Origin: Canna indica
Lineage: Eukaryota; Streptophyta; Magnoliopsida; Zingiberales; Cannaceae
Reading direction: 5' to 3'
Assembly: GCA_034359265.1 (NCBI GenBank)
Contig: CP136896.1
Coordinates: 66,475,501 to 66,539,500 of the forward strand
DNA length: 64,000 bases
Part shown: positions 21,601-34,367 of the stretch, in pieces
How positions within the stretch are numbered: position 1 is the first letter of the stretch
Layout of the letters: each line of letters starts with the position of its first letter
Notes under the pieces: model-generated
Told to the model about the DNA's origin: nothing
The model's input: the letters and a program-made list of their open reading frames with translations, nothing else
Database searches by the model: none
Program-made: the position numbers and the translations under genes

Positions 21601-24600
21601 CTGAAACAGTACAGTCTTCATCTTTTAGCTTCTAGAGAATGATTATATGATTTCTTTTGAGGCAATTAATGGGAACCAAGGTTTACAGAAGAACTAGATG
21701 TTCTCTTGTTCAAATGCAACATACATCCAAAGCACTTACTCTGTTAGATGAACAACAGTTTATATAAAACTGTAGTCAATGTTTCTTAAACCAGACCAAA
21801 GTGGGTGGTTCAACCGGTTAATCTGAGAACCATATCATGGTCCGGCTCAGTTGGGCTTTAAAATCGGATAGTTAAAAAGTCGGTCAAACCGGGTACTATC
21901 AGTTTACAAAAAAATGATTTTTTTTTTTAAATTCGAATTAGTTTAAATATTGTTATACACATAAACTAATAATGTTTAAGATTTAAACAAGTTTTGAAAA
22001 TTGAAAAAGCATCAAACAAGATTTTAAAAATATAACTTGTATTAAATACTACATTGAGAAATAAAAACCATAATGCAAACATAAACTAATATCATAGATT
22101 CAAATATTTTAATTGAAATAAGTAAATTTTATTTGAAAATATAAACTAATTCTTAAATTTGCAATAATTACATATCAATTCTATCATTTTTCTATTTTCG
22201 TTGATTTTTTCATTATTTATATATGTATCTATATTCCAAAGATATTATGTTTATTGACCCAGATCAATTGAACAACCAACCAACAAATTGACGGCCAAAC
22301 CAGTATGACCACCAATCTGGGTTTAAAAATATTGGTTATAGTTCTTACATGTTTATGCACCTTTTTAGGCATCTGCTTAATCTAGTAACCCAACCCAAGT
22401 TCTTGATCTTTCATTTGAGATTGTGGTTTACAACTTTACATACGAGGCTCATTCAAGTGCAAGGTTTAAATTGACCATCTTATTACAACTATCTTCTGTC
22501 ACTTTAAACTACATTCATTTTCCCTTTAGGAAATTATACAATAATATGTTTTTGCTTCATGTTTATTAAGTCACTGTTTAAAATCTCATATATGTGCCAA
22601 TCTCGCTAATTAGCTGCTACTGGTATGTACACATGATACAGTCGGGTACACAAATGAAACTATATGGACCTCTTTCATTCTAGTATTTTACACTCGAAAT
22701 CTTGTTTTTCATAATTAATCCATTAAAATGCTTGAAAACGCTCATAAAAACATACAAAATTTCCAAGTTTAGAAATCCAAATAGAAGTTCCAAGTCTAAG
22801 AAGCTGAAGAGTGGTGTGTGTCATGATATCTAGGTGTCCAGTTTTAGGAAGAATATGGAAGATTGAGAGAGATTTAGTAGTCTTTGAGAGTTTTAGGGAA
22901 GAGGATGAAGATGAAGTAATAAGGGATTTGAGACCTTTATATAGGCTTAAAAGACACGGAAAACTAGCCCAAATGATTAAAATAATCGTTGAAAACTTAA
23001 AAAAAGCACTTCAATGGATAAAAAACAAGTCGTTGGGTGTGTATTGCCCGGTGCCGGGCTTATACCAAACCATAATGGTTTGGTATGTCCGACATAGATA
23101 CTATACTAGGCGGTACAAATGGTATGAGTTATTTTCATGTGCTGTAGCATATTGATCTTGGAAAGTTGAAAGGAAATGGTAGGTATCTCTTGTACCATAC
23201 CATACAGCCTGAGATTCGTAACCACATTACCACAAACACTGGTTTTGATGTTTAAATAAATGTATCTTGTTGCATATGCATGATTGTTATTTCCACTGCA
23301 ACACCAACACTTGTGACACATGAAAGCAGACTCAAGACATCTGATTCTGTTGTTCCAACAAGGATATAATGCTATCACCAGTACACCTTCATCCTCCTAT
23401 CCTATTGTATATCAGGTTGTATTGGAGATGCAAGAAGATGGCAAGTTAACAACTTCTGATGATCCTTCCGTTACATTTGGTTGCTTACAGACTGATTTCA
23501 TTCAGAAGGTAATGAATAGCATTCAGTTTGTGTTTCGCTTCCAACCAAATGAGACACTGAAGTTTGTGTCTTTCATTCTGCAGTCAGGTTTGTGGCCAGG
23601 AAACTTCCTCCGTTTTGCCATTAGAGATGAAAGTGTGAGAATTGTTGATGGAAAGCTGGAGATAGGTGATTTACAATTCATAAGCAAGTCTAATCGTGCA
23701 CGGGCTTTTGCAGATAGCTACTCTAAGGTGAGTAAAACTATTTATATTTTTTCCACCTGATTGCCAAAATAATGTGCTCATTCTAGATGCAGAAACAGAA
23801 TGAATTGCCTAATACTCTTAAACTTCAAGTTCAAGCTCCAATATGCTGCATAAGATTGTTAATTGTAACTTCAATCAAATCTTGCTATTACTTTTGAACA
23901 TCTCATAACCCATAGTCAACAATGCAGTTACCCGTGATATCACCTCTGTTCACTGGTTTTACAAATTGGCATCTCTTCTTCGATATAGTTGTTAGCTTGC
24001 TGCCTCCACAAAAAATCTTTTAAGTCTGATAATCAATAGATTTCTAGTTCTAGTTTGAATTTGCTCCTTTACTATTTTCTTATCTTTGTGGTTGTAGTAA
24101 ATTATTTGATCAGCTTAGAGTATGATAGGCAAACCACTATAAAATGGGACAATTATGCTCTTAAATAACAATATCTAAATTCTTTAGAGCTATTTATTAT
24201 GGGTACTGTGTAGAGAGTTCTTACCATTATTTGTGAGTTATTGGTAGATTTTGATTGAGTTATATTATAGGTATTTTGTAGAGTCCTTATATATGACTAT
24301 GAGTCATGTTTATCTTTATTTAATAGTGAAGGCTTGCAACCTGTATAAAAACAATCTTATGAATGTAATATATCAGTTTACACTCAAAATTATTATCTCT
24401 TTTTCCCCTTAAATTCAGACTTCTCTCTTCAATGAGCTTACCAAGATTGGAGTTCTCATGTCCTAACGAACTTAAGGAGATCATGAGTTCTCTCTCTAAT
24501 GGAGTTCTAGTTATCTCGTCTGGTATTTCACAATTGCGCCAACTTGTCTATGATTTGGGTTCCGTTACACTATTGCACTATATTAAAAGGCCCCATGTTA

Positions 24601-27600
24601 TAATGGGACTTCTTCAGTGATCCAAATTTCTTCAGTAATGCATTACCAGTATAATCTCTCTCCCAAACCTGATGTACAGTTAAATGAGGTTGCACTTAAG
24701 GAATAAAAAACACAAGAAACCATTACTAACTGGATAGATATTATTGCATCTGCAAAGCTGCATATAAGTAGGATTCGAACATGGACATATTGTGCTGGAT
24801 TTCTTTATTGGAAAAAATATCATAATGCAAGTTCAGGGTTAACTTAGGTTAATGCATTAGATTGTACAAAAATTGTTCTTGCATTTACAAATTTATCATT
24901 CTAAAGTGGAATATATGGTATACACCTTAGTCCTTTGGTTTCTCTTTGCTCATTGAAAGATATTTCAAGTTTGTTGAACTATTGACGTCGGAATCTGGAG
25001 TTGTGTGGAAATTCTAGTTCATAAATTTTAATTCTTGAATTTGGCATAGAAACGCAATTCTCTTGGAATGATTTTGCTGCCAAGCATAATCGAGTTTGAC
25101 TCATGTTCATCAACTTGGTTGGAGCCAAACCACCACTATGGCGTACAGATGGATTTGATGAACTAAGTCATATTTTAATTTAAGTAAATTTATTGTCGCA
25201 GCAAAATAAATGCAAATGCATCCGAGTAATTTCAGAAAAATTCAAATTCAACTTCAAATGCTACATTAAGGGGTATATTTTAATTCAAATTCCGAATTGT
25301 CAAGTTTTGTAGGTGAGAGGACAAAATTCCGAATGGAATTTTTTATATTTTATTATGTATATTTCTAAGCATATATGGATGGAAAGAGGACAAAAGGGAT
25401 ACACAATTACATAGTCAAATTGTCGCCTAAGTGCATACCTTCATTGGAGGGTGAATTTTTGGACTTTTGAACTTTTCAAATTGTAGTTGATTCAATTAAT
25501 TTTTCCTTTTCAGCATCTTTATTTTTTTAATTGGTTTCCACTTCTATTTAAGAGGATTATGATTTTCGTTAGGGACAATTAGAGTTGATTTGATTAATGA
25601 AATGAGTTTTCTCAAAGACAAGTGATTCTCCAAAAGTTTGTAAGATTTGATCATCAGTGAGGGTCATGATGCTCCCATCCCCTTTCCATCGCTGAAGGTG
25701 GGAGGCCTTCCCCATCCGCCCAAGCTTTGAGGAGTGTGAGACTCTTTAGTTATCTTAACGATGCCTTCCACCACCGTTTTTTTGCCACTACGTTTTGTTC
25801 CCCCTCCTTTTTTTCCTTCATCTCGTTCTTTAATTCGCTTTTGTCACTATTATCCACTTTGTTTTCTAATTCTCTTCTATCATCCACATTTTCACCCTAT
25901 GTCAAATTGGTATTTAAATACTAGGTGAGCCATGACATGATTTAAAGCACTAGGTGGTGCTCTGTTACAGTGTTATCGAATCGCACGATTCAGAATCGTG
26001 AATCGTGCGATTCGATACGAGTCGCCCAAGCGGCGGTTCAAATCGCTGATTTGAATCGCAGATTGTATCGAATCGTGTTTGAATCGGCGATTCAACACGA
26101 TTCGATTCAGAATCACCACCATGTGTGAATCGCGGCTTTTCACCTTCAAATGCACTCTACAGAAGAAGAAAACTCCCTGTATTCCTCCCTCCCTCCTTCG
26201 CCAATCGCCATTTTCACCCTGCTGCTTCACTCGACAGAAGAAAGCTTTTGTTCTTTGCACGCTCGTCGGCGCCGCAATTGCTTCTTCTCGCCGGTCGCGT
26301 GCGCTTCTTCAATCGCCGGTCGCTTGTCGTGGTTTCTTCACTCTCCAACCCAGCAAGTTGCGACTGCTTCTTTCAGTTGCCTCGCGACTGCTCTTCACTC
26401 ACCAAGACTCGCGACTGCTTCTCCCACTCGCCGAGCCAGTCGCCACTTGCCAGCTTCTTACTCTTCTGTTCCTCCTCCTCACTCTGATTAGGGGGATACT
26501 TGGTTTTTATTAGATAATTACTTATATATGACTTGCTACTTGCTTTGCTAGTATTTTAATTAGCTTATTACTTATATATGACTTGCTACTCACTAGACTT
26601 TATGTTTTTTGAGACTTTAGTGGTGACTTTATTTTTTGAGCTTATATAGTATTTTATTTATGGTATGTCATATGATTCATATATAAGTAATTTTTCATGT
26701 GTCTCTGAATCTTACGATTCGATACGATTCACGATTCAAAAAATTGCAACGTGAATCGCGATTCGATAACCTTGCTCTGGTACTAGTTATATGCGAAAAC
26801 GAAGTAGAAGAAGTGAATTGGAAAAAGAAGGGGATGATAGCAATGGAAGTAAATTCAAGAACGAAGAGAAAGGAAATCAATGGTTATGAAATCATTGTGG
26901 CAAAGGGCGATGACGGTAGGTGTCATTGGTATAACTAAGGAGCCTCACACTCCTCGAACCTTCAATTGTGGAAAAGAGATAAGTGCATCACACCCTCATT
27001 GGTAATTGAATCTCACAAATTTTTTGGAGAAATACTCATCTTTAAGAAAAAAACATTTCATTGATCAAATCTACTCTAGTTGTCCTAAATAAAAATCCTA
27101 ATCGTCTTAAATAGATTTGCAAACCTATTCAGAGCAAATAAATATGCTGAAAAGGAAAATTTGAGATATATACAAATTGGAAAAGTTCTAAAGTAGAAAA
27201 ACTTGCCCTCCAAAGTAGCTTTGCATTTAGGCAATGATACGGCACTGAATTTGTCCAAATTCGACTAGGTTTATGAAAGGAGTAATATTTGAACATCTAC
27301 AAAATAAAATTTGAATTTCCCCGTTTCACCTGCAGGACTTGCCAATTCCAATCTGAATTTAAATATGCCTCTTTGATAACTTCGTCTCTTGCAAATATTC
27401 TTAAAATCACTCCAATGCATTTTGCATTTGTTTTGCTGCCAAAATAAATATACTTAAACTAAGATATCACTTGGTTCATTGAATCCATCTTTGGGCCATG
27501 GTGGTGGTTTCGTAGATCTGGTTGATGAACACAAATCCGCCTAGGTGATCCACCACCTAAGAGCTAGTGCTTTCATATCCACCTGACAAAGGAGGCTAGA

Positions 27601-28834
27601 TTGAGAGGGCTCTGACTACCATAATTTCAAGAGGAGATAGCTGATATCAAACACATTACCATATGGATCCATTTGAAAAAGTTTGTTCTTCTAGGATCCA
27701 AAAGGCATCTAGCAAAATTTATCAACCTGATAAGGAGCATAAGAAAAGCGTGATTTGGACAACATCATGAAGCTTTTGGTTCACTTGGAAGCCTGTCTTG
27801 TTTTTGTTGAAGCTTGTATTAGCAGTTTTCAAGCTGCCCACAGAATTATTCATGAAGAATAAAATTAGAGGCCACATGAAGAGCCAAGGATAATTGAAGC
27901 CCTAGGCATGGTTGATGTTGAAAAGATTGAAAGTAGAGGAAAAAGAATAAGTTTAAGGCCACCTCTTGAATTTGAGCCACAACAAGCTAAAATTGAAGAA
28001 TACAAAAAATATTGAAAATGATCCAGAAGATGTCAAGATTGTGGCCAAAATCTATTTCACGTGCTTCAAAAAATTTATAGAAAAACAAGGTATGACATAG
28101 GTTATTTTCTTGCCTATGTTCTTGAAGTTGTCCGATTCTAACATCTCCAAAGTTTATAGAAAAACAAGGTATGAGATAGGGTGTTTCTTACCTATGTTCT
28201 TGAAATGGGATTCTAACATCCCCAAAAGTTTTTGCTGTCATTTTCCTTGATGAGCTCTTTTTTTCTTCGTCTTCTTTAATTCGCTTCCACCAGTATCCTC
28301 CACTTAGTTCGCTTCCTCCATCATGTTTTCACTGTACATCAGATTTGCCTTGCTAATTGTCCACTGGTTAGGATCTGTAGTGGGTGGACAATTGATAAAG
28401 AGCGCTGGCATTGCCAGATTAATTTGTTTCCGACTTGCTGTTGATGGGTTAATTTTATCAGAACGACTGTTTAAACAAACAAAAGCATTTAAATACATGG
28501 CTCGTTTTGGTGGTTGTGGTGTCACTTTTTGTTTATGGTTTTTAATTCGATGACAGTTGGTTTACATGAAATTTGATGAAATACTATTTTAAAATGCTTT
28601 CTGACTAGTCCACCAGGGTAGTTTCTTCTGAGAAATCTTTGTACGAAAACCATTCTGTTTTATGCTACTACAATAGATTATGAGTTCTCATTTTTCCCAT
28701 TTGCATTGCAAACTCAGGTTTTCTTCCAGTATGCTGCTCGACATTCTCCCCTGCGAATTGAGGACCTCGCAGCATCAATTCAACCGAGTCTCGTTGGTGA
28801 TGGAAAAATTGCTGATGTAGACATGGTGGGTTGA
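17513..28834 (+). CDS. SNUPN: snurportin-1, m3G-cap snRNP import adaptor
   Basis: Seven exons keep frame: 17513-17883, 18896-19082, 19215-19465, 20031-20145, 23416-23508, 23584-23727 and 28718-28834, giving 425 residues. All splice sites are GT-AG. Snurportin carries spliceosomal snRNPs into the nucleus by binding the trimethylguanosine cap and importin-beta. The N-terminus shows the Arg-rich importin-beta-binding segment (SIKRWSVSDQQRRREIA). The cap-binding domain includes [46 protein letters not shown] and LVWKDNCCSQYFLDT. The C-terminus (VFFQYAARHSPLRIEDL) follows a 5-kb intron. Intron 4 (3.3 kb) and intron 6 (5 kb) hold transposons and a long inverted repeat. Family assignment is confident. 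The start follows a GA tract, and an alternative start is unlikely because the IBB segment begins within ten residues. Confidence 0.93.
18603..18643 (+). repeat. (AT)n microsatellite in snurportin intron 1
   Basis: About 20 uninterrupted AT units. Confidence 0.95.
21777..22334. mobile_element. degraded hAT-like element in snurportin intron 4
   Basis: The left end CAATGTTTCTTAAACC and the right end GGGTTTAAAAATATTG are inverted and resemble the ends of the element at 49258-49788. Inner sequence is rich in CCGGTT and AACCGG-like motifs near both ends. Candidate 8-bp flanks agree at only five positions, so it is old or the limits are imprecise. Just downstream, 22620-23140 looks like another decayed member (GGTTTGGTATGTCCG and GGTAC-rich ends). 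Confidence 0.55.
25105..27530. repeat. long inverted repeat in snurportin intron 6
   Basis: The left arm (about 25105-25860) and right arm (about 26810-27530) are inverted copies, imperfect but continuous. Matching pairs include GAGGAGTGTGAGACTC with GCCTCACACTCCTC, TTGATTAATGAAATG with CATTTCATTGATCAA, GGACAATTAGAG with CTCTAGTTGTCC, and the CCACCACTATGG block with CCATGGTGGTGG. The spacer is a hAT element (25968-26774) plus about 140 bp. A partial third copy (direct to 25790-25900) is at about 28235-28330. If transcribed with the host intron it would fold into a hairpin with arms over 700 bp. Confidence 0.8.
25968..26774. mobile_element. non-autonomous hAT element, 807 bp
   Basis: The left end CAGTGTTATCGAATCGCACG and the right end, reversed, CAAGGTTATCGAATCGCG are flanked by 8-bp duplications CTCTGTTA (25960-25967) and CTCTGGTA (26775-26782), one mismatch. 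Subterminal regions are dense in GAATCG/CGATTC. The GC-rich core (26150-26490) has ORFs in several frames with no recognisable domain. The same family occurs at 53400-55241. Confidence 0.85.
28064..28225 (+). repeat. tandem duplication in snurportin intron 6
   Basis: Two copies, about 80 bp each, of a segment starting TTTATAGAAAAACAAGGTATGA and including GCCTATGTTCTTGAA and GATTCTAACATC, with a few differences. Confidence 0.85.
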
Positions 28835-29537
28835 GATTTTGATACATGACGATCATATCACCCCTTTTTTGTTTTTATATATAGATTAACTTTATTTTCA
28901 CATTAGTTGTTTGTAAGAAGCCAAAATTTGGACTTGTTTTAGCTTTGTGAGTGAGTTTGGATCTATTTAACCTTGGCATTAATTTTTGTAAATTTTTGGT
29001 GAAGCGGTTAATTACTGATATGGTTTTTTTATCTTCTTCAGAAACATAGATGATACTGATTATTCCATTGTGCTAATCCGTGATCTTCGATGGCATTTGA
29101 TATAAGGTAATTCCAGGAAATTTTTAATAAGTGATGAGCAATAATTTAGGCTATCTTATTTATTGGATGTTACAACTGGCTCGATGCCGAGTTGAAGTTA
29201 GAAATTAAAAATGCTTGATTTGGAGTTGATATTAAAATGCTTGATTTGGAGTTGATTCCTCAACTTCATAGGTTTCGAACTATTACCTAATTAAAATATT
29301 TAAGTTGAAATTGATATTAGTATATCCATCAAGCATTATTAACCAAAACAACCTGCAGTAAAACCAATCTATTACATTGTTTATTTATCATCGATCGAGA
29401 TCACGTGGTTTGATCGATGTTGAAATGAAAGTCAAATATATTATTTTCCAAGTCTTTTACATACTACATATATATTATTCATCATCTCTATGTAAATCCA
29501 AGTTAATTGAAAACAAATACTTGTTTCGAGAATTAAT
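28835..29537. other. convergent 3' intergenic region
   Basis: Snurportin (plus) and the bHLH gene (minus) converge here, so both 3' UTRs and terminators must lie within 700 bp. A short direct duplication (AAATGCTTGATTTGGAGTTGAT) is at 29209-29250. I see no extra gene. Confidence 0.6.
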
Positions 29538-30821
29538 TTAGTAGTTGGCATGTTTTGAAAAGTGAAAACCCTCTTTCAAAAGAGCACCCATCACCAATAA
29601 CTCCATGGAAACTGAGTTCATCTCTTTGTTCATGACCTCGCCAACCTGCAATTATATACTATGTTAACATAAATGCACGCATCGTATAAATAAATTCCAT
29701 TAGAGACTATTTGGTTGGTAGCTTGTCAACAGGCTTGCTTGCAGTATTTACATTTACAACATTTAACTAATTAAAATACCTATAAATATACAACAAAATA
29801 AATGAGAGAATTAAATTATATAGATAACTTACTCTTAAGATTGTGGTGAAGAGAAATCCGTGAGAGTCGACGGAGAAACTGGAGCTCTCATGGACGAAGC
29901 AGGAAAGCGAGACAAGCGCGGAGTAGAGAGAAGAAGACGGCGTTCCCGTTCCCTCTCCCATCCTGCCTTCCACCTTCACGCAGAATCTTCGCTCTCCCAG
30001 TTCATATGCCTTCACTTCTACTATTATCTTGCTAATTTCCTCTCTCAGTACTGCAGCAGCATTCTTCTTCTCCCCAACCTCTGCAACTTTGTTTTCCTTG
30101 TTCTTGTTCCTGCGAGAAATCTGAACCACTCGCTCTTCTTTCGACGGCGACGATTCGAGCATGCTTATTTCCTCCACCAGCTTCTTGGCTTGCGACTGCA
30201 GATCTTTCACGTACACAACTGCATCTGCAATGATGGAAGCTTTGTCCATCTGTGAATTATAAGAAATTAATGTGCATTATAAATCATAATTAATTAAATC
30301 TAATCATAATTAATTAAGCATGATTTTTCCACCTTGGTTATAGTAGGAACAAGAGAACGCAGCTCGTACAAACTCTCCTTCATCCGAACCCTCCTCTTCC
30401 GCTCCGATATCAGCGTCTTCTTCCGGTCTCTCCTCGTCTTCGCCGCCCCCAAAGAGCTACTATCGCCATCCTCATCACCATCCTCTTGCCCGCCGCCCTC
30501 GCTCTCCGGCGTATCCTCGTCGTTGAGTACTACCGGATCAGCCCCGCCCAAGTGATCAACGGAAGCAGCTTGATCAGCTACTGATCCCTCCTCCCTCAGA
30601 AATCTGAGGCGGTCAACATCGCCGTCAATGGCGAGCCCGCCGCCGCCGCAGTCGAACAGCACGAACTCATTGAAGTCATCGCCCTGTAGGCAGTTCGCCA
30701 TGATCGGGTCCACCAAGTAGTCGACGTCGTCGTCGTTGCCTGCGGAAACGCCATGAGAGATGGAGGTGATGAGGTTGGATTGAGGTGAGAAGAAGAGAAG
30801 GTGCTCATAATCGTTTTCCAT
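29538..30821 (-). CDS. bHLH transcription factor, subgroup IIIa, FIT-like
   Basis: Three exons on the minus strand, 30821-30333, 30249-29833 and 29645-29538, all GT-AG and in phase 0, give 337 residues. The bHLH domain starts near residue 128 (TRRDRKKTLISERKRR) and continues across intron 1 exactly between ITK and MDKASIIADAVVYV. The Glu and Arg contacts needed for E-box binding are present. An acidic Gly/Glu/Asp linker precedes it. The C-terminal part (from about residue 240) resembles the ACT-like dimerisation region of this subgroup and ends in LLKEGFHFSKHANY. Arabidopsis FIT and rice OsbHLH156 of this subgroup drive root iron uptake. That role is inferred; other subgroup IIIa members have different roles. 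The promoter has a GCATGC motif and an upstream CACGTG. Confidence 0.87.
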
Positions 30822-30866
30822 TAGCTCTTGGTTTGGTTAATTAATTGGTCGCATGCGAACAAATGG

Positions 30867-30876
30867 CAAATATAGG
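30867..30876 (-). promoter_or_regulatory. TATA-like box of the bHLH gene
   Basis: On the minus strand the sequence reads CCTATATTTG about 50 bp before the start codon. A palindromic GCATGC at about 30851-30856 lies between it and the ATG. CATGC is the core bound by the grass iron regulator IDEF1, but its position downstream of the TATA box makes it weak evidence. Confidence 0.5.
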
Positions 30877-33724
30877 GGAAGAGGGAAGACGGTGGGTCAT
30901 AGGCTTACCAGTTTTAGTGTGAACGGAATCGGGGATCGGATTAATTAATGGGTTGGTGACGTCAGGATTATAATTGATTAATCTAAGAGGATAATTATAT
31001 AGATTAATAATATATATCAGATCAAGATGAGGAAATTATTTAGATTAAGAATGGTTCACACGTGGTCTATTGGTCACAGTCACACGTTGAGATAAAGGCG
31101 GTGAAAGAAAATGCAACATGGATGGTCGGCTGCTCACGAATGAATATGACTAAAAAAAATATTATTATATATATATATAATGAATATAAATAAAAAATAA
31201 AAAAATAAAAAATTGAATTCATATATTCATTTAATCATATTTATTCTCTCGTTAAATTAATTAGAATATAAATAATGTGAATAGAAAAAATAAAAGATTA
31301 TACGATCAAAAAGATGATATTTTTAACAAAAATAAAAGTTACGATGGTGATTATATTAGAATTCGAATTTTAAATTTCTAAGCAACATATAATATGTTAT
31401 CATCAACTCTTCTATCTCAATCGAAAATATGATTAAACTCAAAAATTAAAGATGATTAATTAAATTGGAATTCGTATCGACACAGCAGGGGTCATGTAGG
31501 AAATACACATTTTGTCATCCTTTCACAATTACGTGCGCATGAAGCTCATTGTTTTGAATTGATTATGTTTCTATTAAATGATTTGTATTTTTCTAAAAAA
31601 AACAACTTGATGTAAAAAGATGAATAATTCAAATCTATTTAATAAGTAAGTTAGTTCTTATGAATTTATTTGTTTTACCAAATAGGACAAGATAGGATGA
31701 AATAATAAATGAAGAAATACTATAAAAAAAAATTTAATCCAATATACTTTGAATATAATACTAATTTTATATTCTTAAATTTATCATTAATTCTATTCTT
31801 GTTATCATATAAAACAAATGTGCCATGAGATATTTATCATTTGAGTTTTTCTACGTGGTGTTAACAAATTAAAAGAAAAAATTAGTGTAAATTATTTATG
31901 TCCTCATGCTCTTAATTTAATCGTTATTATAATTTTATTTTTATTTTATTTTTTGAAAAAAAAACAGATCATCTCTTAAACTATGAGTTATCAAATTTTT
32001 AATATTATTTTAACAACAAAATTTACCACATCATTAAGTTGCTGGCGTGGATTATCTTCTTTAATCAAAATTTTCAATGACAAAAAATTCAAAAAGATTA
32101 AAATTCAGTATAATGCTGTAAATGTTTTTAGTATTTTTTTATCATTAAAATATGTGATTAAAAAAATAATTCATGCAACTAAATTAATTATGATGAATAA
32201 TGAGATTAACTATAAAGATAATGAAGAGGTTTGGTGGCCCATATTTGAAGAGATGATATTATTATTTTTAAAAATAAAAAAACGAGTGCGATATAAATGT
32301 AATTAATTTATCCACATGATATATAATTAATGAACTAATAATAAGATTGATATATAATTTATCCACATGATATATAATTAATTATCTTCTACGATAAAAT
32401 TATTGTGTTGGTAAAAGCATGATTTTTTATATTTAAATATATAAAACATATATATACCAATATACGTTTCAATTCAGAATTTCAAATCTTATAGCTTTGA
32501 TTTAGCAAGGAACATGATCAGTAACTTTTTTTAAATAAAAATAAAAAGTCACAATGATTATATTAGGGATCGAATGTTAAATTTTTAGACAGTTTTTAAT
32601 ATATTATCATTAATTGTACTATCCACAATTGACAGATGATCGGTAACTCTTTCATTAAGTAAAATAACAAGTTAAATAATTAATTGATTGTTTTTTCATA
32701 ATTAATATTTGTCTGCCCATCACGATCATTGAATACCATTTCGAATCTAATCGTGATATGAAACCAATGATTGCACCAAAATCAGGGGTTAGAATATATA
32801 TATATATATATAGCTAACTCATGACGGTAAATAGACATATCTTTTTAAGTTTGATAAATTTTAAAGCATGAGAAGTACAGTATTGTATATTTTTTTCATA
32901 AGATAATATTCTTTTTATATAAAAAAACTTATGAATTGAACAAGTTGTAGCAAGCAATTTCTCCAACATGCATGGATGTACATGTGGTCATAGTTTTTAT
33001 ATGATATATATGATTACCTGGTGAAATGATATCTTATTTGTGAACAAGAAAGAGTTTGTCATTTGACTTTTGTTGTTGCTTGTGCAAAGATCTCAAGTAC
33101 TTAAAAATTAGTATAGGAATTTAATTAAATCAAATAGACAACAAAACTTATGAAAATTCATGATGAGGAATTCAATATTGGGGAGATCGATACTCGTTAT
33201 ATATAATATTTTATTGATTTATTCCCACATTGATGAGAGAGCTTATGCGAGGGAGAGCCACTTAAATTGGGATGGAACCGTTATTATTTACTCTTAATAA
33301 TACTAATTTCACTCCTATAAGGGCTCTCCATAGAAGTTCAATACCTTGTAACAATCACTTGGATGGAGGGCATGTGCAGATCTAGGGATACTCTTTAGAA
33401 ATGGGAAGCAACTTGTTAAGGAAAAATAATTCAATATATAATCAATACGTTGAAGTATATGATTACATGAACGCACACACAATTAATGAATTCCACTAAG
33501 AGAGCGTTTGATTACCTGCAAGTACAAATACTGTAAAAAGTATTTGCATGTAAAAGCAAATACTGCAAATAGAATTTACAATTTATAATTTGGTTGTCTG
33601 CAAATAAAATTGTAATTTTTATTTATAAGCATTTGATTGGCTGCAAATAAAAGTTGCAATTACACTTGCAACTAGTATATATATGCATATCTACGTTTGA
33701 TAATTTTGGCTCAGCCTGATAGCC
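30877..33724. other. intergenic AT-rich DNA upstream of the bHLH gene
   Basis: A CACGTG G-box is near 31060. Diverged direct repeats, at about 31315-31425 and 32530-32640, share GTTACGATGGTGATTATATTAG-like sequence. Segment TATAATTTATCCACATGATATATAATTAAT is repeated at about 32310-32380. No gene is supported. Confidence 0.5.
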
Positions 33725-33727
33725 CGA

Positions 33728-34090
33728 CACTACTAGAAAAATGAGCATCAGCAACGGCTGATGTCGTTGCTGAGCCGTAGCTGAAGAGCATCAGCAACGG
33801 CCGAGCCGTTGCAACGGAGCCGTGGCAGAAAATCGTGTTGTTGATAACTTAGCAACGGATCAGCAACGGCCGCTCGGGTCGTTCCTAAAAATATTATTAG
33901 CAACGGTTTTGCCACGGACACCGAACCGTTGCTGATAACATTAATAGCAACGGCCGCTGAGTCCGTAGCAACGCCGTTAGTAAAATCCGTCACTAAGCCG
34001 TTGCTGTAGGTCATCAGCAACGGCTTTCGATACACTTTTAGCAACGGCTTTCCCACGGACGGCCGTGGGAAAGCCGTTGCTGATGATGTG
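33728..34090. repeat. left subterminal repeats of CACTA element
   Basis: Many AGCAACGG/CCGTTGCT motifs, roughly every 20-40 bp, in both orientations. They match those at the other end and are presumed binding sites for the second (TnpA-like) protein. Confidence 0.85.
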
Positions 34091-34367
34091 AACCTGGTAA
34101 CGAAAAAAATTAAAATTCCAAATTTCCATTGATACATTGATACATTATCTGATACATAACTCACACACTCATACACACATTCATTCACACATCACAAACA
34201 CACCAAGATATACATCAAAATAATTATATTTATATTGATAATTATCCACGATAGTATAAAAATAATTCAAATGCAAAATTGAAGTATGAATATCTCAGTA
34301 ACAAATTAAGTCAATATAAATTAAACAAGTTCAATATCTCAGTAACAAAGTCAATATAAAAAAAATC

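Noticed and set aside
22811..23155. 114-codon ORF inside snurportin intron 4
   Set aside because: Lies within a decayed hAT-like repeat region and shows no family resemblance.
26079..26513. Overlapping ORFs of 113-144 codons in three frames
   Set aside because: All lie in the GC-rich core of a hAT element. Ser/Leu/Arg-rich, no recognisable domain. Possibly captured DNA but not a gene.
27760..28020. Possible exon-like stretch in snurportin intron 6
   Set aside because: One frame reads ALGMVDVEKIESRGKR and PPLEFEPQQAKIEEYKK, which looks coding. I could not assign a family, it ends in stops, and snurportin exons splice cleanly around it. Possibly a retroelement relic.
31983..32306. 107-codon ORF in AT-rich DNA
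   Set aside because: Lys/Ile-rich composition, no domain, no promoter context; expected by chance in such DNA.
33728..34188. 146-codon ORF at 33748-34188 at the CACTA left end
   Set aside because: It is a translation of the subterminal CCGTTGCT repeats, not a protein gene.
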